Positions 1 to 6,645 of a stretch of 6,815 bases of DNA are shown piece by piece. Position numbers and translations under genes: made by a program. Where the stretch lies: positions 1 through 6,815 of the forward strand of contig CAKSDF010000103.1 of assembly GCA_934444695.1 (NCBI GenBank), written 5' to 3'. Position 1 is the first letter of the stretch. Every line of letters begins with the position of its first letter. The stretch comes from an uncultured Eubacteriales bacterium. GTDB lineage: Bacteria > Bacillota > Clostridia > Oscillospirales > Acutalibacteraceae. The notes below the pieces were generated by a model. The model was not told the origin of the DNA and did no database searches. It saw only the letters and a list, made by a program, of their open reading frames with translations.

Positions 1-1
1 C

Positions 2-2623
2 ATTGCGGCGGCAGGCGGGGCGGTTTTTGTTGGCGGAATTGTTGTTCTTGTGCTCTTCCTTTTTAAGAAAAAGAAGCTTTTCGCACTGCTCGCGGCTTGC
101 TTCGGCGCGGTGGGAATTGCACTTTTGGCAATATCTATCCTTTTGAGCCCCCAAAGAACCGCCTTTAAAAGCAGCAGCGCGGTTGAAAGTGCTCTGACAG
201 CCGTCGAAGAAAAGCCTGAATATCCCGCCACGGCCACTTTTGAGCCGGCCGAAAATTCCTTCCCGGAGGATCGCTCGCCAAAGCTTTTGCGTCCCGAGAA
301 CGGAAAGGGCCGGACGGTGGTTGCCGATATGAATGTTACCGATTTCGGTGCTGTGGGAGACGGTAAAACCGACAGCACCCTTGCCTTTATCGATGCTGTG
401 GCGCAGATATCTAAAAAGGGCGGAACGGTATTTGTACCGGCCGGCAAATATGTTTTGTTGGACAGCATTAAACTGCCCACCGGTGTAGCCCTTGAAGGAG
501 AAAATGACAAGGACGGAAAGCCTGCATCATTCCTTCTTATATACGGCGGAAAAGGCGATGAGGAGGCCCAAAGTGCCGTTGTTATGGACTTCCAAAGCGC
601 CCTTAAAAACATTGCATTTTATTATCCCGAGCAGCAGTTCTTTTACGGCGCTCCGATCCCTTATCCATACACCGTTACCCAAAACGGCAGCGAGGGAATA
701 CTTCTTGAAAACGTCAATTTCATAAATTCATACAAAGCGGTGGACCTTTCGGCAGGAGCAAATAACTCCCTTCAGACACTAAGAGACATCAGCGGAACGC
801 CCCTTAAAACAGGTATTTCTCTGGACGGAAGCCTTGATATCGGCAGATTTGAGGGAATAAACTTTTCCTATAAATACTGGCTTGAAAGCGGCGAGCAAAA
901 CCTGCCCGACAAAAAGTTACTTCGCACATGGCTTTTGAGAAATGCCGTCGGATTTGAAGCGGGAATGGTCGACTGGACATATTTTTCCGACTTCAATATC
1001 GAGGGCTACAATATCGGAATAAGATTTGAACCCACCGGAAGGGGCTCGGCCAACGGCCATTTATACGGTTCGAAATTCACCGATTGTTATTATGCGTTAT
1101 ACATAAACAATAACAAGTGGCTCAATTTTACGAACTGCGAATTTACCGCCTACGGAAACGAAGGTGCTGCGGCGATCTACATCGACAAAACATCCGTCAC
1201 CGCCCTGACCCTTGCCGACTGTAAGGTCGAAAGCTGCGGAAAATATGCCATACTGAATGAGGGACAAAGCACCCTTGTGACCGAAAAGTGCGAGATCAGT
1301 TCAAACGGCGATACACCGTATCTTACCTATACCGATAAATATTCCTTTGTGGATACCGCATTTTCATCGGGCGGGGATAAATACAAGCTTCTGAGCAATG
1401 CTTCTCAGCTTCCCGACACGGAGGTAGACTGCACCCGCAGGACCGACATTTATCCTAAGAGTGACGCCTTTGTCAATCTTAACGATACGGTGGCTCAGCG
1501 CACCGATATAAGCGCAGCTTTGCAAAACGCCGTGGATAGCCTTAAGGAAACCGGCGGAACGGTGTATATTCCCGGCGGATATTACTATATGACCGCCCCT
1601 GTAACGGTTTATGAGGGAATAGAAATAAGGGGATGCGAGGACATTCCAAACTACTTCCCAAAAACCATGATATATACCGATTACGGAAGGAATAACGAAG
1701 GCGGTCAGGCGCTTTTCACACTTCAGTCCAGTGCCGGTTTAAGAGGAATAGGCGTTCACTATTATCTGCAATCCACCGACGACATACGTCCCTTTGCCTT
1801 TACGGTCAGGGGAGCGGGAAGCGATGTTTACATTATAAATACCGCCCTCATCAATTCTTATAACGGCGTGGATTTTGCAAGCGAGAAGTGCGATAGGCAC
1901 TATGTCGAATACATTTGGGGAACGCCGGTCTATCGCGGAATAGTCGTGGGAGCGGGAAGCACCGACGGCGTTATACGGGATGTGCATTATACCCCCAACG
2001 CCTGGTATACCGCCAACGACCATTTGGAACAGAAGGCTCATTCCGATTTTAATACCCGCCTCGAATATGTTAAGGCCAACAGCCAGCCCTTTGTTATCGG
2101 AAATTCCGAAAACGAGCTGCTTTTCCACAACTTTGTTTACGGGGCATACAGGGGACTTACCGTGCTTGACGGCGCTAAAAACGCAACGGCAATAAGCCAC
2201 GGAGTCGATTGCGGCAACATCTCGATTTATGCCGAAGGATCGGGAGAAATAAAGCTTATCGATCCTCAGCTTGTTAACCTTCCCGGAACAGACCTTAACT
2301 ATATTTTGACCGGCAACGATTTTTCGGGTAAAATATCGGCCGTAAACCTTGCCTGTTGGGGCACGCCGAAATTCTCCTTCAGAATTTTCGGAAGCGGAAG
2401 GGTCGAGCTTTTCGGCGGATATGTCAACAATGCGGGAGCCACACTTTTCGATTGCTTTGGCGGAGATATTTATGTTTCGGGAATATTCAACGACTTTGAA
2501 CATAACAACTATGACTTCAATGTGGAAAAGACGGTTGATAAGGTTATGGCAGTCGGAAATATTTACAGTGCCGAGCCTAATTATCGTGTCACCGCAAGCG
2601 GAAAATTTGAAATTATAGAATAA
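2..2623 (+). CDS. Membrane-anchored tandem right-handed beta-helix protein (pectate-lyase superfamily), 5' partial
   Basis: Likely a cell-surface polysaccharide-active or polysaccharide-binding protein; substrate unknown. The frame is open to the left edge, so the gene probably starts upstream. The first possible start inside the window is GTG at 50, which lacks a good ribosome binding site (857 residues from there; numbering below uses it). The frame encodes a hydrophobic stretch (bases 2-64), a KKKK turn, a second hydrophobic stretch (residues 10-32), then a low-complexity linker (33-92). A Pectate_lyase_3-type module follows: DFGAVGDGKTD at 98-108 and GGTVFVPAGKY at 124-134. A second copy begins near residue 475, with GGTVYIPGGYYYM at 502-514. 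The C-terminal part (about 700-857) looks like further beta-helix rungs. Two tandem beta-helices are also the architecture of GH55 beta-1,3-glucanases, but the family here is unproven and no catalytic residue can be assigned. Probably cotranscribed with the downstream lyase gene. If GTG 50 is the true start, the second hydrophobic stretch would be a signal anchor. Confidence 0.8.
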   Translation: MAAAGGAVFVGGIVVLVLFLFKKKKLFALLAACFGAVGIALLAISILLSPQRTAFKSSSAVESALTAVEEKPEYPATATFEPAENSFPEDRSPKLLRPENGKGRTVVADMNVTDFGAVGDGKTDSTLAFIDAVAQISKKGGTVFVPAGKYVLLDSIKLPTGVALEGENDKDGKPASFLLIYGGKGDEEAQSAVVMDFQSALKNIAFYYPEQQFFYGAPIPYPYTVTQNGSEGILLENVNFINSYKAVDLSAGANNSLQTLRDISGTPLKTGISLDGSLDIGRFEGINFSYKYWLESGEQNLPDKKLLRTWLLRNAVGFEAGMVDWTYFSDFNIEGYNIGIRFEPTGRGSANGHLYGSKFTDCYYALYINNNKWLNFTNCEFTAYGNEGAAAIYIDKTSVTALTLADCKVESCGKYAILNEGQSTLVTEKCEISSNGDTPYLTYTDKYSFVDTAFSSGGDKYKLLSNASQLPDTEVDCTRRTDIYPKSDAFVNLNDTVAQRTDISAALQNAVDSLKETGGTVYIPGGYYYMTAPVTVYEGIEIRGCEDIPNYFPKTMIYTDYGRNNEGGQALFTLQSSAGLRGIGVHYYLQSTDDIRPFAFTVRGAGSDVYIINTALINSYNGVDFASEKCDRHYVEYIWGTPVYRGIVVGAGSTDGVIRDVHYTPNAWYTANDHLEQKAHSDFNTRLEYVKANSQPFVIGNSENELLFHNFVYGAYRGLTVLDGAKNATAISHGVDCGNISIYAEGSGEIKLIDPQLVNLPGTDLNYILTGNDFSGKISAVNLACWGTPKFSFRIFGSGRVELFGGYVNNAGATLFDCFGGDIYVSGIFNDFEHNNYDFNVEKTVDKVMAVGNIYSAEPNYRVTASGKFEIIE

Positions 2624-2646
2624 AAGCTTGAAAAGGGCATTGGAAA

Positions 2647-2659
2647 GCGGATAATCCGC
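2647..2659. promoter_or_regulatory. Perfect palindrome, possible operator
   Basis: GCGGATAATCCGC is a perfect inverted repeat: 6-base arms around a single central A. It lies 24 bases after the beta-helix gene stop, in the gap before the heparinase-family gene. The one-base spacer and the absence of a following T-run make it a poor RNA terminator. It looks more like a binding site for a dimeric regulator. No promoter could be placed confidently next to it, so function is inference. Confidence 0.3.
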
Positions 2660-2696
2660 AGGCTGTTTGAAAAATCGACATTGTAAATTGTTGTTG

Positions 2697-2735
2697 AAAT
2701 GATGCTGATAAATGCTGCTGAAAAATGATGCTGAA
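2697..2735 (+). repeat. Three-copy 13-base tandem repeat
   Basis: Three consecutive units begin at 2697, 2710 and 2723: AAATGATGCTGAT, AAATGCTGCTGAA and AAATGATGCTGAA. They differ from each other at one or two bases. A more degenerate related stretch (AAATTGTTGTTGA, 2685-2697) precedes them. The repeat sits in the 206-base gap between the beta-helix gene and the heparinase-family gene, about 95 bases before the latter's start codon. No role can be assigned. Confidence 0.7.
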
Positions 2736-2829
2736 AAAACATTCAAAAGATAAAGCGGCATTTAAAAACGTCATTGTGAAAATAAACAAACCGACAAAAT
2801 AAAAATCAACCGATTTCAGGGGAAAAAAT

Positions 2830-4830
2830 ATGACTTTAAAAAAATATGACCGACAGGCAATTGAAAACCAGGTAAGCGATGAATTCTTTTTTACACAGGT
2901 CATCGATTGCGATAAATACGACGCCCTTCGCGGTGCCGACAAAATGGCCCAAAGCGGAGACATCGACGGTGCGCTTGATAAGTTTGAAAAGTTTATAAAA
3001 GGCTTTTTGGACCCCCATATGTTTGACGACGTGGGGGTCAGTATGGCGGGTGTGGATTGCGTTAAGACCGACACCCCCATCGAGGCGGCCGACAGGGTGC
3101 TGCGCCACGATTTTGTTTCCTGCGGGGTGGAGCATCAGTTCGACAAAGATGTGGTCGACTGGCTTTATAATCCCACTCCCGACGGATACCGTGAATTCAC
3201 CTGGCAGTTTCAGCGGCATCACGAGTTTTTCTACCTTATGAACGCCTACCGCGAAACGGGAGACGAAAAATATGCTGTGGGATTCCGCGAGCTTATTATG
3301 AGCTGGATAATGCAGGCCTCTCCCGCGCCTCTCGATGTTGTGGGCGGGGAAACCGATTTCTGGCGCACCATAGAATGCGGTATAAGAATGCTGGGAAGCT
3401 GGCCGGTGGCCATATGCACTTTTTCCCGTTCTCCATCTCTTAACGGCCGTGATTTCGTCAACATCTTTAAATGCGTTTATGAACACGCTTTGAGAATAAC
3501 CAAGTGGTTTACCACCTCCAACTGGCTCATTATGGAGATGAACGGCCTTACCCATATTGCCGTGCTTTTCCCGTTTTTCAAAAAGGCAGGGGAGTGGGAA
3601 CATTTTGCCACAGAAAAGCTTTTGGAACAGCTGACCGCTCAGCTTTTTGCCGACGGATTTCAGCAGGAGCTTACCACAAATTATCATCAGGTGGTTGTCA
3701 ACAACTATGAGGAGGTTATGCTTGTCTTTAAAAAGGCGGGTAAACAGCCTCCGAAAGAAATGCTGTCAGCACTTGAAAAAATGTATGATGTATACCCCTG
3801 CATTGTCAAGCCCGACCTTAATGTTCCGAATTTGAACGACGGCGCGGATTTCAACACAAGCTTTACACTTGCCAAATCCACCGATTTCTTCCCCGAAAGA
3901 AAGGACTTTCTCTATCTTAAAACAAACAGAAGTGAAGGGGAGGAGCCTGAAGTCCTTTCAAACATTCTGCCCTATTCGGGATATGTGACCTTTAGAAGCG
4001 ACTGGAGCGAAAAGGCATTTTGGTGCTTCTTTAATGCGGCACGCTTTGGTTTCGGCCATCAGCATGAGGATAAGCTTGAGGTGCTTATACACGCCTACGG
4101 AGAATATCTTTTGCCAGAAGCGGGAAGAGCGGCATACGACGGCTCAAGGCTCTTTAACTATTCGCTGCTCACTCCGGGGCACAACACCGTTACGGTGGAT
4201 GGGCTTTCCCAGCGGTGCAGAGATAACCATAAATGGGATCCCGCCGTTCTTACAACTAAGGCAGACGTGTATTTTAAATCGGATGATTATTTTGACTGTG
4301 CTTCAGGGTGGTATGACGAGCATTACGGCAAAGAAGATGTGGCGGTACGGCATTTCCGCAGAGTAATATGGATAAAGAATCCCGAAGGGACAAATCCTCT
4401 TGTGGCGGTTATTGACAGAATGTATAATGACGATAAAAATATGCATAAATACACTGCCATATGGCATTTTGCCGACGGTGAATATGAATTTTCCGACAAA
4501 AGCTTTAGGGTTAAAACAAAAAGCGGCGTGGGAATAAAGATGATACATACCCTCGAAAGCACTGCCGTTTATCGCGCCGACGAACAGCATTTTCAGGGGT
4601 TCAGATGTAACGAAGTGCCGGGAGTTTTTTGGCCGCTGCCAACAGCCGAATGTGAGAAAAACGGCGGAAATACGCGATTTGTATCGATTTTTGAGCCTTC
4701 TCCGAACGGAGAATATAATATCGAATCGGTTGAGGCAAGCGATGCTGTCGACGACGACAAGATACTTATTTCTCTTAAAAACGGACGCACACTTAGAATC
4801 AATGAAAATGACTATTTTGTCGAGGATTGA
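2830..4830 (+). CDS. Heparinase II/III family polysaccharide (oligosaccharide) lyase
   Basis: Members of this family cleave uronic-acid-containing polysaccharides by beta-elimination; the substrate here (glycosaminoglycan, alginate-like or other) cannot be read from sequence. The 666 residues match the usual family length. The N-terminal part (about 1-350) is rich in predicted helices and fits the (alpha/alpha) toroid. It contains TTSNWLIMEMNG (228-239) and TTNYHQVVVNNYEE (282-295), which fit the family's Asn and Tyr active-site regions. The C-terminal beta-sandwich begins near 380 and carries the hallmark GFGHQHEDKLEV (407-418) and TPGHNTVTVDG (448-458); H410, H412 and H451 are candidate catalytic or metal-associated residues by family analogy. 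The start is ATG 2830, with AGGGGA (2818-2823) upstream. There is no signal peptide or membrane segment, so it is predicted cytoplasmic and would act on imported fragments. It follows the surface beta-helix gene in the same direction with no convincing terminator between them. Confidence 0.85.
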   Translation: MTLKKYDRQAIENQVSDEFFFTQVIDCDKYDALRGADKMAQSGDIDGALDKFEKFIKGFLDPHMFDDVGVSMAGVDCVKTDTPIEAADRVLRHDFVSCGVEHQFDKDVVDWLYNPTPDGYREFTWQFQRHHEFFYLMNAYRETGDEKYAVGFRELIMSWIMQASPAPLDVVGGETDFWRTIECGIRMLGSWPVAICTFSRSPSLNGRDFVNIFKCVYEHALRITKWFTTSNWLIMEMNGLTHIAVLFPFFKKAGEWEHFATEKLLEQLTAQLFADGFQQELTTNYHQVVVNNYEEVMLVFKKAGKQPPKEMLSALEKMYDVYPCIVKPDLNVPNLNDGADFNTSFTLAKSTDFFPERKDFLYLKTNRSEGEEPEVLSNILPYSGYVTFRSDWSEKAFWCFFNAARFGFGHQHEDKLEVLIHAYGEYLLPEAGRAAYDGSRLFNYSLLTPGHNTVTVDGLSQRCRDNHKWDPAVLTTKADVYFKSDDYFDCASGWYDEHYGKEDVAVRHFRRVIWIKNPEGTNPLVAVIDRMYNDDKNMHKYTAIWHFADGEYEFSDKSFRVKTKSGVGIKMIHTLESTAVYRADEQHFQGFRCNEVPGVFWPLPTAECEKNGGNTRFVSIFEPSPNGEYNIESVEASDAVDDDKILISLKNGRTLRINENDYFVED

Positions 4831-4847
4831 AATAAAATTCATAAAAA

Positions 4848-4868
4848 GTGAAAAAAATTTCAAAAAAC
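4848..4868 (+). promoter_or_regulatory. A-tract UP-element-like sequence
   Basis: The bases just upstream of the -35 box hold phased A and T tracts (AAAAAAATTTCAAAAAA, 4851-4867). If transcription starts near 4906, they lie at about -58 to -38. That is where UP elements contact the RNA polymerase alpha subunit and strengthen transcription. It fits a strongly expressed binding-protein gene, but the gap is AT-rich overall, so chance is possible. Confidence 0.45.
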
Positions 4869-4870
4869 AC

Positions 4871-4899
4871 TTGATTTTTGAAAAACGGTGTGTTATTAT
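4871..4899 (+). promoter_or_regulatory. Sigma-A-type promoter of the amino-acid ABC transporter
   Basis: The -35 box TTGATT (4871-4876) and the -10 box TATTAT (4894-4899) are separated by exactly 17 bases. TG at 4891-4892, one base before the -10, makes an extended -10. Transcription would start near 4906, leaving a leader of about 39 bases before the ATG at 4945. The arms ACGGT (4885-4889) and ACCGT (4900-4904) flank the -10 box and could form an operator. The promoter separates the transporter from the upstream lyase gene, whose stop codon is at 4828-4830. Confidence 0.8.
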
Positions 4900-4944
4900 A
4901 CCGTCAGAATTTAATTCAGGAGAAAAATTTAAGGAGAAATTATT

Positions 4945-5742
4945 ATGAAAAAAATTATTTGTCTGGTACTTGCAGTGTGTCTTACAGCCTGCCTTTTCGC
5001 CGGCTGCGGAAAAACCAATGACGACAAAACCACTTCTGACGCAAGCGAAGCTCAGAAAACCGCCGAAGTTATAAAATTCGGAACCAATGCTGAGTTCCCT
5101 CCCTTTGAGTTTGTTGCCGCCAACGGCGTTATCGATGAGTTTGACGGAATCGATATGTGCATCGCAAAGGACATTGCCGAGCAGAACGGCGCAACCGCAA
5201 AGATCGAGAATATGGAATTTGACTCACTTCTCGTTGCTCTTCAGAACAAGCAGGTCGACGCTATCATTGCCGGAATGACCGCTACCGATGAGCGTAAAGA
5301 ATCGGTCAACTTCTCCACCCCTTACTACAAGGCAACTCAGGTTATGATCGTTAAAGAGGATTCCACCATCGCAAAGGCAGCCGATATGGCCGACAAGAAG
5401 ATCGTTGTTCTTCAGGGCTACACCGGTGAGACCTGTGTTAAGGAAATGGGTTACAACTACGAGTCCTTCAAGAAGGGCACTGAGGCCATTATGGAGCTTG
5501 TAAACGGCAAATGCGATGTTGTTGTTATCGACTCCGCAACCGCTTCCAAGTATGTTAAAGACAACCCCGGCCTCAAGATCGTTGAGGATGCCGATGCTTT
5601 CGAAACCGAGGAGTATGCTGTTGCCGTAAACAAGGACAACACCGAGCTTCTTGAAAAGATCAACAAGGCTATCGATAAGCTTCTCGCTGACGGAAAGATC
5701 AACGAGTATGCCGCAAAATATGCCGAAGCAACCGAGGAATAA
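4945..5742 (+). CDS. Polar amino-acid ABC transporter substrate-binding lipoprotein (SBP family 3)
   Basis: The extracytoplasmic receptor of an amino-acid importer. It would bind the substrate and hand it to the permease encoded downstream. The 265 residues match the family size. The N-terminus is a lipoprotein signal: Lys-Lys, a hydrophobic core, and LFAGC with lipidated Cys21. LTAC at 13-16 is a weaker second lipobox. An acidic/Thr/Ser linker (24-40) follows. The SBP_bac_3 fold begins at about 42: FGTNAEFPPFEF (45-56), GMTATDERKESVNFSTPYY (110-128) and VVVIDSATA (192-200). In this family the Arg of the TxxR motif (R117) usually holds the ligand alpha-carboxylate and the Asp of the later motif (D196) its amino group. 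The specific amino acid (cystine, glutamine, arginine or other) cannot be decided. The start ATG 4945 has AAGGAG (4931-4936) upstream. Codon use is biased toward ATC/ATT isoleucine (one ATA among 19), consistent with high expression. Confidence 0.93.
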   Translation: MKKIICLVLAVCLTACLFAGCGKTNDDKTTSDASEAQKTAEVIKFGTNAEFPPFEFVAANGVIDEFDGIDMCIAKDIAEQNGATAKIENMEFDSLLVALQNKQVDAIIAGMTATDERKESVNFSTPYYKATQVMIVKEDSTIAKAADMADKKIVVLQGYTGETCVKEMGYNYESFKKGTEAIMELVNGKCDVVVIDSATASKYVKDNPGLKIVEDADAFETEEYAVAVNKDNTELLEKINKAIDKLLADGKINEYAAKYAEATEE

Positions 5743-5758
5743 TCCTTTAAAAACAATT

Positions 5759-5794
5759 AAGGGACTGTCACTTGTCAGCGATGGTCCCTTTTAA
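5759..5794 (+). terminator. Intrinsic terminator-like hairpin after the binding-protein gene
   Basis: AAGGGAC (5759-5765) pairs with GTCCCTT (5784-5790). In RNA the stem extends inward by U-G, G-U, U-A and C-G pairs to 11 pairs (5759-5769 with 5780-5790) around a 10-base loop. It is followed by only four T residues (5789-5792, partly in the stem), so it may terminate incompletely. Placed 16 bases after the stop codon, it would protect the 3' end of the binding-protein mRNA and let part of transcription continue into the permease. Confidence 0.7.
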
Positions 5795-5864
5795 GCGTTT
5801 AATATTACTTGGCTTTAAATTACCCGCACAGTTAACCCTTTGATACGACAGACTCTCCCTTTTA

Positions 5865-5878
5865 GGCCGGCAGCGGCC
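5865..5878 (+). promoter_or_regulatory. GC-rich tetraloop hairpin, candidate antiterminator
   Basis: GGCCG (5865-5869) pairs perfectly with CGGCC (5874-5878) around the loop GCAG. The right arm uses bases 5875-5878, which are also the start of the left arm of the terminator at 5875-5901. The two hairpins therefore cannot form together. This arrangement is typical of attenuators, but the effect is inferred from base pairing only. Confidence 0.4.
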
Positions 5879-5906
5879 GAATGTCGTGCAAAAATTCGGC
5901 CTTTTT
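5875..5906 (+). terminator. Intrinsic terminator directly before the permease gene
   Basis: GGCCGAAT (5875-5882) pairs with ATTCGGCC (5894-5901), eight perfect pairs around an 11-base loop, followed by TTTTT (5902-5906). This is a classic rho-independent form. It lies only 11 bases before the permease ribosome binding site, so a fully active terminator here would cut off the permease and ATPase. That suggests it is leaky or conditional. No convincing promoter was seen between it and the permease start. Confidence 0.75.
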
Positions 5907-5933
5907 ACCCGACTTTAAGGAAAGGAATTTTTT

Positions 5934-6632
5934 ATGGAATGGTTTTCAGAATGGTTCGCTGATTTAAGCGATACATTTTACAGATGTTTTATCCGTGAAG
6001 ATCGTTATATGCTGCTTTTGAACGGTATCGGCGTTACCATTAAGGTGTCGCTGCTTGCCGTTGCTCTCGGTATACTTATCGGCCTTCTTATTGCTCTTTG
6101 CAATCTTTCGCACAGAAAGCTGCTCCGCGGCATCGGAAAGGTCTATACCGACGTTATCCGCGGAACCCCTTCGGTCACACAGTTGATGATAATTTACTTT
6201 GTCATTTTTGCCACCGTTCAGTGGGAAAAATGGATAATAGCCGCCATCGCTTTCGGAATAAACTCCGGTGCGTATGTTTCGGAAATTATCCGCGCCGGTA
6301 TTCTGTCCATCGACAAGGGACAGACCGAGGCCGGACGTTCTCTCGGACTTAACGGCCGTCAGACAATGCTCAGTATTGTAATTCCCCAGGCAGTCAAAAA
6401 TATATTCCCCGCTCTTTGCAACGAGTTCATCGTGCTTATAAAGGAAACGGCTATTGTGGGATATGTGGGACTTATGGATATACAAAAGGCCGGCGACTTT
6501 ATCAAGAGTGCCACCTTTGAGGCTTTTATGCCACTTATCGGAACGGCGGTCATATATTTTGTCATCATAAAGCTGCTCACACTGGGACTCGGCGTTATCG
6601 AAAAGCGCCTGAGAAAATCCGAAGCGCGGTAA
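5934..6632 (+). CDS. Polar amino-acid ABC transporter permease (HisM/GlnP type)
   Basis: The membrane channel subunit of the importer. The 232 residues match the family. Hydrophobic segments lie at about 29-56, 79-94, 99-120, 155-180 and 197-222. RGTPSVTQL (76-84) after the first segment is a family signature. The cytoplasmic coupling loop (EAA motif) spans about 132-153, with EAGRSLGL (132-139) and IPQA (150-153); it docks on the ATPase. The start ATG 5934 has AAGGAAAGGA (5917-5926) upstream. The product would work with the binding lipoprotein encoded upstream and the ATPase encoded next. Isoleucine ATA codons are common (10 of 32), unlike in the binding-protein gene, suggesting lower expression. 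The 191-base gap before it holds two terminator-like hairpins. Only one permease gene is seen, so the channel is probably a homodimer. Confidence 0.93.
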   Translation: MEWFSEWFADLSDTFYRCFIREDRYMLLLNGIGVTIKVSLLAVALGILIGLLIALCNLSHRKLLRGIGKVYTDVIRGTPSVTQLMIIYFVIFATVQWEKWIIAAIAFGINSGAYVSEIIRAGILSIDKGQTEAGRSLGLNGRQTMLSIVIPQAVKNIFPALCNEFIVLIKETAIVGYVGLMDIQKAGDFIKSATFEAFMPLIGTAVIYFVIIKLLTLGLGVIEKRLRKSEAR

Positions 6633-6645
6633 GGAGGGCAAAGGT

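Noticed and set aside
2675..2703. Possible promoter for the lyase gene: TCGACA, 17 bases, AATGAT
   Set aside because: The -10 matches only four of six positions and overlaps the tandem repeat; a stretch this AT-rich gives such matches easily. Cotranscription with the upstream gene is simpler.
1739..2761. Long open minus-strand frame of 340 codons
   Set aside because: It lies mostly antisense to the conserved second beta-helix module, has no recognisable protein motif, and is explained by the codon pattern of the + strand gene.
2728..2802. A 24-codon lysine-rich open frame in the gap before the heparinase-family gene
   Set aside because: It starts within the tandem repeat, has no ribosome binding site, and its lysine richness follows from the A-rich DNA.
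4831..4870. A terminator after the lyase gene
   Set aside because: Only weak AT-rich symmetry (AAGTG with CACTT around a 17-base loop) and no GC stem with a T-run was found, so no terminator is called.
5781..5843. A 20-codon open frame starting with ATG inside the gap before the permease, possible leader peptide
   Set aside because: No ribosome binding site at a usable distance, the start lies inside the hairpin stem, and there is no run of one amino acid as expected for a classic attenuator peptide.
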